Assembly: GCA_948099385.1 (NCBI GenBank) | Contig: CANUEZ040000047.1 | Span: forward strand, 29,716,501-29,780,500 | DNA length: 64,000 bases | Origin: Fasciola hepatica | Lineage: Eukaryota; Platyhelminthes; Trematoda; Plagiorchiida; Fasciolidae | Direction of reading: 5' to 3' | Shown: positions 12,470-23,071 of the stretch, in pieces | Numbering within the stretch: the stretch's first letter is position 1 | How the letters are laid out: every line of letters begins with the position of its first letter | The notes under the pieces: model-generated | The model's database searches: none | What the model saw: the letters and a program-made list of their open reading frames with translations, nothing else | What the model was told of the DNA's origin: nothing | Made by a program: the position numbers and the translations under genes

Positions 12470-13112
12470 GGAACAAATTTTCCCAAACATTTGTGTTATA
12501 AAGCTGACTGAACAAATGTGAAAGTGTGTTGATCATGTGCTGCGCATTTGACCGTGGTAATGGTATCAAAAGCTGCAACGCAAACTGATTGGAGAAGGTT
12601 TGAGCGATGTGTCTGTATCGTCAAACCATGTTGCACATTCAGTGCTTTTGTGTAGCATTTTCGGTGAACCAGTTTTCAATGTACTGAAAAATATGAACGA
12701 ATAAAAGTAGTGAAAATCTTGAGTATTTGATCTCACTGAATTCCTATTTCCAGCGGATTGAAAAATGGACTATGCTGTGGGAGAAAATGTACTTGATGAT
12801 TGGTGTGTAATTATGTGTCCATAGCCCCCGATGAAGGGAAGCATTGTCAAAAATGAATACTACAGGAAAATCAGTTTACCCATTAGCAATAGACGTTGAG
12901 CAGCACGAAAGTAACTAATTAAAATAATGCCATGTTATCTTTGTATGACTTTCATATATCAAGATACCGGCAACAGATGAACCCACTATTTTGTTCAAGT
13001 TGAGTCCGTTACTTGACGGTAGATTTCGGGTGGCTTTACTCCCTAAATCTGAGCGCCCATATTGACGACAATCCCACATATTGTAGTTGGTTTCGTCAGT
13101 ATACAACCTCAT
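12470..13112 (-). mobile_element. Tc1/mariner-type (IS630-related) transposase remnant
   Basis: On the minus strand, broken frames give the three landmarks of a DDE transposase: the first catalytic Asp in YTDETNYNMWDCR (near 13100), the second in FDNASLHR (near 12850), and the final Glu in SPFFNPLE (near 12755), about 33 codons after the second, as expected for Tc1-like enzymes. The middle block GRSDLGSKATRNLPSS is typical of this transposase group. The C-terminal part continues to about 12470 and reappears at 28190-28400. Several stops and frameshifts make it non-functional. Terminal inverted repeats were not identified. Confidence 0.8.
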
Positions 13113-13164
13113 AGTTGAAGTACCTGATCGTTCTAGCTAATCGGCATATTGTGCTCAATGCGCT

Positions 13165-13465
13165 ATCACAGGAGTCGATAGCTGTGCGGGAAACAGTTCG
13201 TTATCATTCGAAGCTAGTGATGGAATGGTGTTATATCATGAAGTTCATACGTTCAACAAACCGTTGAGAGCCAATCCAGATGTCTTGGTGATTAGTTGTT
13301 CCATTCACAGTCATTCAACCCGAGTTCGAGTCCCAGTGGGGACTCGGTGGATATGCACTGCCGTTGAATCCTAACAAGGAGGAAACAGATGGACAGGAGC
13401 TCTATGCTTTCCAGTGATGAGTTGAGGGTGCATATAGCATGATGAATCAAGTGATGTAAATAAAA
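13165..13465 (+). mobile_element. tRNA-derived SINE with degenerate hammerhead domain (copy A)
   Basis: A tRNA-like head contains a B box (AGTTCGAGTCC near 13323-13334) and an A-box-like GATTAGTTG upstream. Behind it comes a body laid out like the schistosome Sm-alpha hammerhead SINE: GCACTG at 13355, a TCC...GGA stem II at 13369-13380, then GGAAAC at 13381. The CTGATGAG core is degraded and the cleavage-site GTC reads GAC, so the ribozyme should be inactive. A 5' part (13165-13200) is shared with copy B near 30515. Confidence 0.75.
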
Positions 13466-14540
13466 TCTCTTACTAGTGTTAAACATTAATCATCGGATAA
13501 TAATAAGCAAATCAAACAATGTGGAAGGTACTTGCAAACGAAGTATCACCTCTTATTCCTCTATTTGTGGTTCCTATGTAAACACGTATTCGGATGGATG
13601 GAGTATACCTAAATGTATATTTGTCAAATCTGCGGTGCTATTTTGTTCAAAGAAAACCAATGTAATCAGAAATTGCAAGTCGTATATGAACGTTAGATAC
13701 AACGCTTGATTCGTTATGCAAGTATTTGTATGAAAAATGATAGACTGAAGAACCGACAGTATCTTTCCAAATTCCACAAAATCTGTTTCGAAATAACTAA
13801 ACTTTAAGACTCTTCATAATTTATTTTGTGCACTACTACCAAATGCTTCTGCGTCCTTCGTTTTCCTCCCACTGTTACCACGTGCTCGAAAGATGTGATC
13901 AAATACAATAAAGAACCACTTCCAAAGTTGAAACGTTGTCTTCTTTTAACATCTTTGAATTTGTATTCACCAAAATGTTTCTCTAAATGAATGTTGTTTA
14001 TCATATTTCGTTCTCTTAGTAGGATTTCTTTCTACTTCCAGCAAATTAAATTTAGTTAAGAATGCAAGAATCCCCGCATTCTCCTCAAGACTGAGTGTTT
14101 CAATATTTTTTTAAAGTCACAACCCAACAGTATGAATAAGAGATATATAACCCAGATGCACACAACTGTCTGGCCCGCAGGGCACCAAACAATCAACTGG
14201 GATTACAAGCAAACTTGAATTTGATAACATTCGGAACTGAAAATTATCAATCGGAACAGAGACATCATTTCCGCATGTGAAAAGCTAATCCCTTTCCAGG
14301 TGGCATTTATGCTGCTGGATCTCCGCGAAATTCCATCTATACTGATACGATCCGAAGAAAAAATGCTCCATGGTGTGTTTTGTATTAGGTTTTCTTCTTA
14401 TTATTATTATCTCCCGTGCTTAGCCGTCACGGGAAAACAGGATCTGGGATCATGGCAGAGCTGGTAATATTGTGAGACAGGAGAAATGAATAATCATTCA
14501 CGCACTTTGTTGAATTCTGTACATATTCGTGAGACAGATA
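13466..14540. other. Anonymous DNA
   Basis: No gene, RNA or transposon signature recognised. Confidence 0.4.
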
Positions 14541-14745
14541 TTGAAATACTCAACTGGAACGGCAATATACATTCATGATAATGCGTAAACACAGTGCGCA
14601 CAAATATTTGTATGCTCTCTGTGGAAGTCGAATTTCATAACGTACAGCTCAAAATATTGTTAGTAAGCAAAGTGGAGCAAATATCACGAAGTAAGTGATG
14701 GAGTCAGTAACAAAAGTGTACGCGAAAATTGAATGATAGAGGGGC
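14541..14745. repeat. Left arm of a 205-bp inverted repeat pair
   Basis: Reverse complement of 17043-17250, with clear similarity over the full length. Reading the minus strand gives a protein-like stretch in the same frame as the partner (KYLCALCLRIIMNV is identical) but with an internal stop. Confidence 0.8.
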
Positions 14746-14869
14746 AAATTAGCAAACTTGACCTGTATTTATTGTCCCACATTGGCTGTAGGCTCTACCC
14801 TAATCTCCAATGAAGAGTTCGTAAGTGATCTATTCCTCCTAAGTATATGGGGTATTAATGGAGATGAAG

Positions 14870-15130
14870 TGTGTTAAGGTCAGTCTTCCTATGGTATTTC
14901 GCCAAGTATGCAAACTGAATTTTCTCCCATTCCATCGTTATCGTAATCATGTTTATACAACCAACTTTCGTTCCACGAGAATACCCGAGACTATGCAATA
15001 GGAGCATGCATATTTCGAGCTCATGTTCACTTCCTGGAAGATATATCTTGTAATCTAAGTATCTTGACTTGTGTGTATAAAGATTTCCATTCCGACTGAT
15101 ACAATGATGTGCTGAAGAACTTGTCTTTGA
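14870..15130 (+). repeat. Dispersed repeat, direct copy at 36535-36770
   Basis: Shares TTTATACAACCAA, GGAAGATATATC and GACTTGTGTGT in order with 36535-36770. No coding content recognised. It may belong to the same element as the adjacent inverted repeat arm. Confidence 0.65.
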
Positions 15131-16480
15131 TAGATGTTATGACTTTATGACCACGACCACGGGTTAAATATTCGCGAGTGTGAAAGGGGTCAGATGAGTG
15201 ACCCGCGGTGAAGGACGAGCTACCATCGACAACTAATATATTTTGAATTATTTTCCCGTTACACATTTGCACACATCACTACGGTCCTGACGAGAATCAC
15301 TAGCGACTTCAAACATGCCATAGAATGAAATACAATTTGGTGCATAGCATATTGACATCAAATGAAACACTCAAGGATCGATAGTCAGCTGGCCGAACTA
15401 GTTTTTCTTGTCTCAGATGATGTTTGATGGGATGGAAACAATTGAGATGTTAGTCTAGTCGATTATAACCAATCCTTCCGCATACCTATATCCATCATCG
15501 CTAGTCCAACTTTTGGTGCCTTCTTCACTCAACGTGTTCTGCCATTACTACAGCGAACTCTCGTTGTGCAATTAGTTCTCTTTAACGAACTTCTAATGAT
15601 TTACTTTCACGCATTCACTTCACAAGTAAGGAATCATTCATATTGGTGAAACATATCAAACGTTGCCATTCTACTCATCACTTTCTCCACAACTGCTCAT
15701 TCTTATAACGGTTTTCAAAACCACTACCCTTACTCTCGTCGTGAACAAAATCGGTAATCTGCCCAAAACGGTGATGTGTGCATCACCAATTAATTAATCC
15801 AATCATGTGATGTGTGTTTCCTTCTGCATGTCACATTTCCCCATGTTTTATATTTTTATTCGGTACTCTGTTTGATTATATATGGAATTGTATCAAGCAT
15901 CGATATCATATCATCCCCAGCTTACGTGATAATATAATTCGATTTTAAGAAAACCGAAACCAACCGAGTCACGATTTCCAAGAGTGGCCGAGTTAAATAA
16001 TCCTCACATCTTTCTAATCAGTTTACTGCGAATTCATTCACACATTCAGCTGAATATTGATAACAATGTACACAAGAGATACATCCGTCTGGTTGTGGTC
16101 TTCTAGATGAGAGTGAAATTTGTTGATGAATAGTAAACTACAAGTATCCACGATTTAGCCAAACTGTTCCATTGAACTGACAAATCAAACCCGTTTTGCT
16201 ACAGTTCGATAGGATTCGAGATATGATTTTTAGCACTTCGTACAATATACTCTTCACCCATCCAATAATGATAGGGTGAATAAAAATACCTGTCGGATAT
16301 TGTTCATATCTGTTATTGGTAGAGTTATAATTGAGCAGTTTCATTGCGGCTATCATGCACGTGGTTGACGTGTAGCACTCACGGTGTCAATGAGAGGACA
16401 CAATAGGTACTGCCATGGTCTAACACATCCCATTTGAATGCTACACACTGCATAATATTTCCACTTAGACTACATTTGAT
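15131..16480. other. Anonymous DNA inside the 14.5-17.25 kb inverted pair
   Basis: No transposase or other gene was recognised between the two arms. Confidence 0.4.
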
Positions 16481-16484
16481 TGTA

Positions 16485-16540
16485 AAATTGCCTTGAGATA
16501 GGTTACCCACGACTAACGAAACGTCGGCGAATTATAATAT
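16485..16540 (+). ncRNA. PLE-type hammerhead-like motif (degenerate)
   Basis: The order is a CCTTGAGA core, a GGTTA/TAAC hairpin (stem II), then GAAACGTCGG. This is the layout of the minimal hammerhead motifs reported in Penelope-like elements (CTGATGA, stem II, GAAAC, GTC). The first core box is not intact. Related motifs occur at 18280, 35900 and 58480. Confidence 0.4.
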
Positions 16541-16789
16541 TTCCACCGGAAAAGCTGTGAACTATATTTTTACTCGTCGAGCAAACATTTGCTTAGAAAA
16601 CGATAGTGAGACCCTTATTTTGAGGCTATCAGGCTTAGTATACAGAACATTTTACACGCTGTAGTTGGAAATTGATCATTATGTGAGATTGGTTCTAATC
16701 AGCCTTCTCCTCGTGGAATGTTCTAGAATCCATCCCTAAGAGCGATTTAGATGTGACAGTCTGTGAGCTGGTTGGATTTATAAGGAAAT

Positions 16790-17239
16790 ATGAATATTAC
16801 ACTTGCATGCAATATAGACATCAACATTTCTTCGGATAGAAGAGTGTCCTCGTACCTTGGCAACACATTTTTGGAACATGTATTAACTACCGCAAGCTGT
16901 GGGGGAAAACAGTTATTCTGTGCGTTGAACTTGTCAAATAACTGTTATATCTGTAGGGTTCTTGTCCCCGAAGTAACGATTCATACAGATTACTCACATG
17001 CAAGGAATTCAATATACATCAGCTCGCATTTCAAAAGTAATTTGCCTCTCTATCATTCAATTTTCGTGTACATTTTGGTAACTGACTCCACCATTTACTT
17101 TGTGATACTTGCCGCATTTTGCTTACTGACAAACATTGGAGTAGTGAACTGCGAAATTCGACCTCCACAGAGTGTGTACAAATATTTGTGCGCACTGTGT
17201 TTACGCATTATCATGAATGTATTTTGTTGTGCCCGGTGA
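16790..17239 (+). CDS. Open frame of 149 codons, unknown, doubtful
   Basis: An uninterrupted frame from the ATG at 16790. It has a hydrophobic stretch around residues 90-115 (YILVTDSTIYFVILAAFCLL), possibly one membrane segment, and several Cys. No family recognised. The last 65 codons lie within the right arm of the inverted repeat, and the left arm keeps a similar protein sequence on its minus strand. It may therefore be a remnant of a repeat-borne gene, not a host gene. No splice context was established. Confidence 0.2.
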   Translation: MNITLACNIDINISSDRRVSSYLGNTFLEHVLTTASCGGKQLFCALNLSNNCYICRVLVPEVTIHTDYSHARNSIYISSHFKSNLPLYHSIFVYILVTDSTIYFVILAAFCLLTNIGVVNCEIRPPQSVYKYLCALCLRIIMNVFCCAR

Positions 17240-17250
17240 GTATTCCAATA
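17043..17250. repeat. Right arm of the 205-bp inverted repeat pair
   Basis: Partner of 14541-14745. Confidence 0.8.
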
Positions 17251-18279
17251 TATGGGTCACATATATGTACACCATTCAGTTAAATGCGTGAACAGTTGTA
17301 TTCCCATATGGGGCGATACATTATATACAACAATATTCATATGCCTGTGGAATTGCTTCATTGACTGGCATCTTGCATTCCTTAAAATCTAGTCATTTCT
17401 ACGTGGAAATAAATCCAAAAATGTATTCAGGCGAATAATGCATGAATCTGGAATATAAATTTTAGCGTAAAGTTTGTGGTAAGGTTAAAAGGAAACAGCA
17501 GTGTTTAAAGTGTTAGCCGAATAAATGATGGACGATCACGAAAGTCTGAAACGTGCTCGTTGTACTCACAGTTCAGATGTGTCTTCTACGAATTATTTGC
17601 ATCAGACAAAATGCAAGTATTCCTCTCAGACACATTGAAAATTCCACGTCTTGATGGTCAGTTAGGCTTAGTTGTACTTCTCTTCGTTTCACAAATGATC
17701 TGATATATTGGCATTCCATCTGTCGTACTTGCTGCTTTCCAGACAATTTCACCTTCGAAACCATCGCCGCGCAGTTTCGACCGAATCAAACTCAGTTAGG
17801 TATCAAGGCGCCAAGTACAAGTCGACTGTGATTCAATCCCATCAGATAGCGGCTCGTTTTGATCACTCTCGTGCATCATTGGCACTCATTTCGAAGAGAA
17901 ACATATGAGCAATATTTGACCACGTCCTTCTGTGTAGGCAAAAATATGGGACTGCTCTTTGATACAAAATGGTTTTTCAGTTGACATTTGGGAATGTTGA
18001 TACTGGTTAGGGACTAAATGCAATCAAATAGTGAGTGGACAGTATGAAAGTGTTCCTTCAATTCAGCATCATCACGGATTGTCATGTATTCATAACCCAT
18101 AGAAACGGACACAACTTTGTTAATTTACATATATCCGTAGTATTTGTTCGAACTTAAAGAAAGCGACGTCGTGCATTTTTGAAATAATCTGCATTCCCTT
18201 TGTCAGCATGAAACGAGGTTTGGGGTTTGTCGAAAATCCATGCGCCATGTTCGTGGTAGACAACAATTTGGTTGTGAAA

Positions 18280-18335
18280 CTGCCTTGAGAAAACATTTAC
18301 CGGCGATAAGCCAAATGTCGGCTAATCACAATAAC
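18280..18335 (+). ncRNA. PLE-type hammerhead-like motif (degenerate)
   Basis: Shares the CTGCCTTGAGA start with the 16.5-kb motif. The later boxes have changed (AAATGTCGG in place of GAAACGTCGG). An active ribozyme is unlikely. Confidence 0.3.
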
Positions 18336-18745
18336 TCACCGACAACGTTGTGATACATCGTGATGTGCGCTGTTTCGCAAGAACCGGTAAATTATTATTC
18401 CCGTAATCATGCCGTTTTATGTGACACATTATACCTTCATCTTGAATACATGATTAGATTTGACTTCGGAAAATTATATAAACCTCTGCACATATGTCGG
18501 AGCACATTTTACAGCGCATCCACCATACGGATATTAGGCGTTCTATCACTCAAAAGTCGAATTAAATTCCACCTACTGCGAGTCGCACAAACCATTTACA
18601 GTGAATGTACTCCACATCACTCATCATCGTCATCGACGAAATCTTCAACATCATCATCATTATCTAACTTGTTACCTCAATGAATGGAGTTCTGAACTTG
18701 ATTTCTCGCTAATGTGGTTTTCCTTCTAAAAGTTGATAACGATTT

Positions 18746-18748
<3 letters not shown>

Positions 18749-18792
<44 letters not shown>
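18749..18792. repeat. (AT)n microsatellite
   Basis: A 44-bp pure AT run between the R4 and R2 blocks of tandem unit 1. It is absent at the same place in unit 2. Confidence 0.97.
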
Positions 18793-18795
<3 letters not shown>

Positions 18796-19059
18796 CTAAA
18801 TTACCTCACATGTAAAATATGTTTTACTTCCTGATCAAGCTTCCCTCCGTTGAAGTCTTATTATTCCCGTTGTGCGCCTTTTGCTCATCATATCCTCGTC
18901 TACGTGAAGACCAAACCCCGACACGGCATCTTGTCTACCAAATTGTTAGCTGGAAGTCATGCTCCGTGGTGGCTATTGATGTGGGAGCATCATATGCATG
19001 CATGCTTTTGATCGAGCGCTCCACATGATCTGTATTACTACCTTCCCTTGTGCTTACAT

Positions 19060-20420
19060 ACGACGCCTCGATGACCAGTTAGGCTTAGTTGTATTTTTCT
19101 CCTTCATCCAGATGATCTGGTTGATTGGTATTTCATCAGTCCTACTTGTTGCCTTCCAGTCAATTTCACCTTTGTAATCATCACCGCGCCTTTTCGACCG
19201 AATCAAACTCAGACAGATATCGAAGTGGCAAATTACAAAATGAGTGTGATTTAATCTTGTCAATTCTGAACTTGTTCTTATCACTCTCGTGCATCACTGA
19301 CACTAATTCCGAAGAGAAACATATGAGCAACATTTGATCATGCCCCTGTGTGTGGGCGAAAATAGAAGACTGCTCTTGGTCTTTTGAACATAGATAAATA
19401 CGACTTCAGTATATTGTAATTACATCTGGACATATGTCAGAGCCTAATTCACATTGCACTTGCCGTACAGATATCCCGCGCTCAATCAATGAAACGTCGA
19501 ATTTAATTCCACCTACTCTGAGTCGCCCAAACCTTTCAGAGTGAACACACTGCACATCACTCATCATCGTCTTCTACGATATCTTCACCATCATCATCAT
19601 TGTCTGTTTTGTTATCTCAATGAATGAAATTCTGATCTTGATTCCTCTCTAATGTGGTTTTCTTTCTAAAATCTGATTAAACTTTTTGATATATACCCTT
19701 TGAATGCTCCAACAAGTGTTAAGTTAAACATGCTTCCTTGATTAAACTTCCCTCCCTTTGAACCTCATTATTCCCGTTTGTAATTGGTAAAGCAATGTCC
19801 GGAATATTTTTGCTTCGTATTATTCTGGACGCCACAGATGATTTTGATTGACACCCTCTGGCTGGTGATTCGAAATATATAGCTACAGAGGAGGTCCGAT
19901 GCCACAAAATGCCCCAGTATGTTTGGGGTGGATGTTCCGGGCATCAAGATGGCCAGGCGTCATGAATGTTTCTCAAAACGCTTCCAAATACCCGTGTGGC
20001 AGCTCAAGCCTAGGCTGAGGAAAGACTGCTCACTGCAATCTCGTGGTGAGGGTTTTCGTAACAAAATGAGAGGACGAAAGCGAATGCCCGGCAAATTCCA
20101 GCGGATTGACTGAATGATAGTCAGTCTAGTGCAGATAACTAAACCCCAATTCGAAACCAACTACGGGTGGCGTATGAGACGTTCGACACCGGCATCTGAG
20201 TGGAAGGACTGTACTGGGCACGTAGGATATCTGGTTGTATCCCATCTGGGCAACCAGGTAGTATTTGGCCCACATTCGTACTTGGAAATGGAAATGTCTA
20301 TGTGGAGACCAAACCCTGATATGACATCGTGTCTCAAGTTCTTAGCTCGAAGCCATGCTCTGTGGTGGTTATTGTTGTGTGAGCATTATATGCAAGCATG
20401 CATTTGATCGAGCTCTCCGC
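19060..20420 (+). repeat. Composite repeat, tandem unit 2 (R1-R4-R2)
   Basis: R1 at 19070-19380, R4 at 19440-19680 and a long R2 at 19790-20420. R2 matches 31800-32345 (+) and the reverse complement of 53235-53830. Head-to-tail arrangement with unit 1. Confidence 0.75.
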
Positions 20421-22998
20421 GTACGAAAATCTTCCACTCAGAAGTGTCGATTCGTTTGTGTTGTAGAATGTACAACATTCAGTGAAGAATAGATTTTCTT
20501 CAGAAATCGCATATATGAAGAGACATTCGCTAGGAATTTTCTGTATGCGAGTTCCACCCTTCGGCATTTGTTCCATGGAGTGGAAGCCGCACTACAGACA
20601 ATAACTTAGCTTATCTGACCGTGTTGATGTGAAGAGAAAGACAGCCGTCTAGGCAGTACTCTCCACATGGTAACTGATGTAAACGGATGGCTGATATACA
20701 AACGATCAGTGAAAACTAGTCAAGAAACTATGGACACAATAGCAAAACAAATGACAGACTTCAAAGTGACTAGGAAATCAAAGGATGATACAGCATCAAT
20801 TGCTCCATTAGATGCCTGCAGATCTATTCCTCCCTATTTATTATATATACAACACTCACTGGATATGCGGTTGGAGATCCACAGTGCTGTTACTTTTCAA
20901 TCTATATTACCCGTTCTTTACACATAACTCTGTCAGCATCCTTGGGCATCTGATTCACTATTGAACACGTCATATAATAATGTGCATGTGTGTGTATGTG
21001 TGCATGTGACTGACTTGATCACGGTGCTCATTCGGTTTGCTCTCGGTTCATCGCGCCTTGTTCATAGACAACTATCGGACAATCAGTGAAGTTTGTTAGT
21101 TTGAACCCTTGATTGGTTACTGATGAGGTTTAGACTATTTCGTTCAATCATGTTTACTTCGGTATTTCTCGAAACTCGTTCCTTATCGGCCTTTAGTTTT
21201 GTGTGAATCATTTAGCTAGATGGAGAAAGTGCAAAGATCATGAAGCATCGAAGCAACAACCGACTTTCGGTTTAGGAAATGTCTGTGAACGCTGATGAAT
21301 CACAAAATTTAGTGAACGGGGATAGCTGCCAATTATACTGTATGATTAGAACAACTAGTTGACGGAGAACTGATGTAAGTGATGTGCCCGATCAATATGA
21401 TGGCTCACCGAATCACCGGGAACGATCTTCGATCTAAACGTCAAGCTCAACGATCAGAACTGCATGGCACCCAACAGTCTGAACTACCAACAACCAACAA
21501 AACTATTTTTAACCATTGAGAACTTCGTTTGGAACATGAGTTAGAGTTGGATGTTGATAGTCATACCTATTTTCTTTGTTGGAAATGTTCATGCTTACTG
21601 TTGTGCTTATTGAGATTGGGATCGCCCAGTACTATATTTAGTTGTCGTGTAGATCAGCTCTTGCAACGCGGTGGAACATCACTGTTCCAGCCGGCATGCG
21701 ACACGTTTGGTGTAACAAATAACGACACACTACGAACACACATTATCCTGCCTTTCCAACTCATACAAATATAAAACCCGTAGGATGCTGAATAGCTTAG
21801 CTAATCGCATTGTGATTGTGTGTTTTGTGATACGATGTGAGGTAGACCATTGACGAATATTGTACAAGTCTGTTGTTTCTTGATTGAATGACTCGTAGAT
21901 AAGTGAAACCCCAAATCCCAAGGCAGAGAACACAAGCTCGCTTTGTGGTCGTGTTTGTATACTACTTACTGATTGCGTAAATCACAAGTATGGATAGTGA
22001 TGGAATGATAATGGACGTGATTACATCACACAAACTGAACGTAATAAGATGGAGAAAGGGAAACAAAAACCACATGGTGGCTTCCTCGATCGGATTACGA
22101 AAGCCTTCTTATAGACTGGACACCGATGAAGCAATTAAGCAGTTCGGTATTGCTTGGTTCATTAGGCACGTCTTCTGGATCATGATAGTTTTACTACACC
22201 AATAGTATAAGAAAGAATGAATTGAAAAAAATTAACATTCTTCATACTGTGGGAAAGCCAACCACCGAATGAAGAGAGTTAAAGAAAGCTTCAAAAGGCC
22301 CGGGCAACGAGGGACAACAAATGCTCGAGACGGCAATGTAGGAGTAAGTTAAGTTGTTTACAAAGAAATTTGTTATGTGTGAAAAGCATTCTGAACTTAT
22401 CGAATAGCTTAGCTATGAGGAAGTTTCTTGATCCTAACAAAGTGTTCAAAGTTCAGTCATTATCATGAAAATGCAGAGAGAATTTTGCACAAATTGTAGG
22501 GCTTAGTGAATTAACCCGGGGAATCCTGGCTTATTGATAGAACGGGTCAAGGATGCCATTAGGCCAGTGTAATTAGGACGCAACGGAGGAGAAAGGTTAC
22601 GTAAGCGATGAAATCTATTATGAATATGAGTCTGATGAGAACAGATACGGCCAACAAATGGAACCCAGACAGTAACCGATTAAGGTCAATCAGTAGTTGT
22701 CAAGGCACAAGGCTAGAATCGTGTGATGCAACCGTAGTGGACAAACAATAAACACGTACTTGGAGGTGAGGGATGGTGATTTGCGTAGAAACTATACGCA
22801 TGTGTATGCACATGGGCAAAAACAAACTGTTCGGAAAATACAAGATAGAAAATTATGATGGGATCTGGACCAAACCCGTTCAACTGCATTTCTTGATATG
22901 GTGAGCTGAATTTTCATGTCTAGCCTCAATGAATGTTTATAGTTTTTGTGCCGTCGAGCATCACCGATTATTCACCAGCGTTATTCGAACCCAACTTT
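20421..22998. other. Anonymous DNA
   Basis: No gene recognised. It contains R7 (21000-21205), a GT-rich patch near 20985-21010 and a short dispersed repeat near 21880-21960. The frame at 20667-20927 has no family signal. Confidence 0.4.
21000..21205. repeat. Dispersed repeat R7
   Basis: Inverted counterpart of 4270-4470. Confidence 0.65.
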
Positions 22999-23071
22999 CC
23001 GGACCGCACTAGCTCAGCTGGTAGGGCGTCTACTCGGTATGCGAAGGGTCGCCGGTTCGTGGCGTCCGAAT
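22999..23071 (+). repeat. tRNA-like sequence (tRNA-Thr-like SINE head or tRNA pseudogene)
   Basis: An A box (TAGCTCAGCTGGTAGGGCG) and a GGGTCGCCGGTTCG T-arm stand at tRNA spacing. The acceptor and anticodon stems do not pair properly and the B box lacks the usual ATCC end, so a functional tRNA is unlikely. The downstream body (to about 23700) may be the rest of a SINE; I could not confirm this. Confidence 0.6.

Larger units (their letters stand above)
17565..19050 (+). repeat. Composite repeat, tandem unit 1 (R1-R4-R2)
   Basis: Order of blocks: R1 (17565-17950), which on the minus strand encodes a conserved but unidentified frame; about 400 bp with a hammerhead-like motif near 18280; R4 (18370-18750), with short CAT runs and a shared AATGTGGTTTTCCTTCTAAAA stretch; an AT microsatellite; and a shortened R2 (18830-19050). 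The same order recurs in unit 2 immediately downstream. Copies of R2 and R4 occur at 31 and 54 kb, and of R1 at 59 kb. It is probably a mobile element or a satellite-like family; no ends were identified. Confidence 0.75.

Noticed and set aside
14420..14445. GCCGTCACGGGAAAAC resembles the start of the schistosome spliced leader
   Set aside because: Only a short match, no leader continuation, no splice donor or SL RNA structure nearby.
22999..23071. Functional tRNA-Thr gene
   Set aside because: Acceptor and anticodon stems do not pair and the B box is incomplete.
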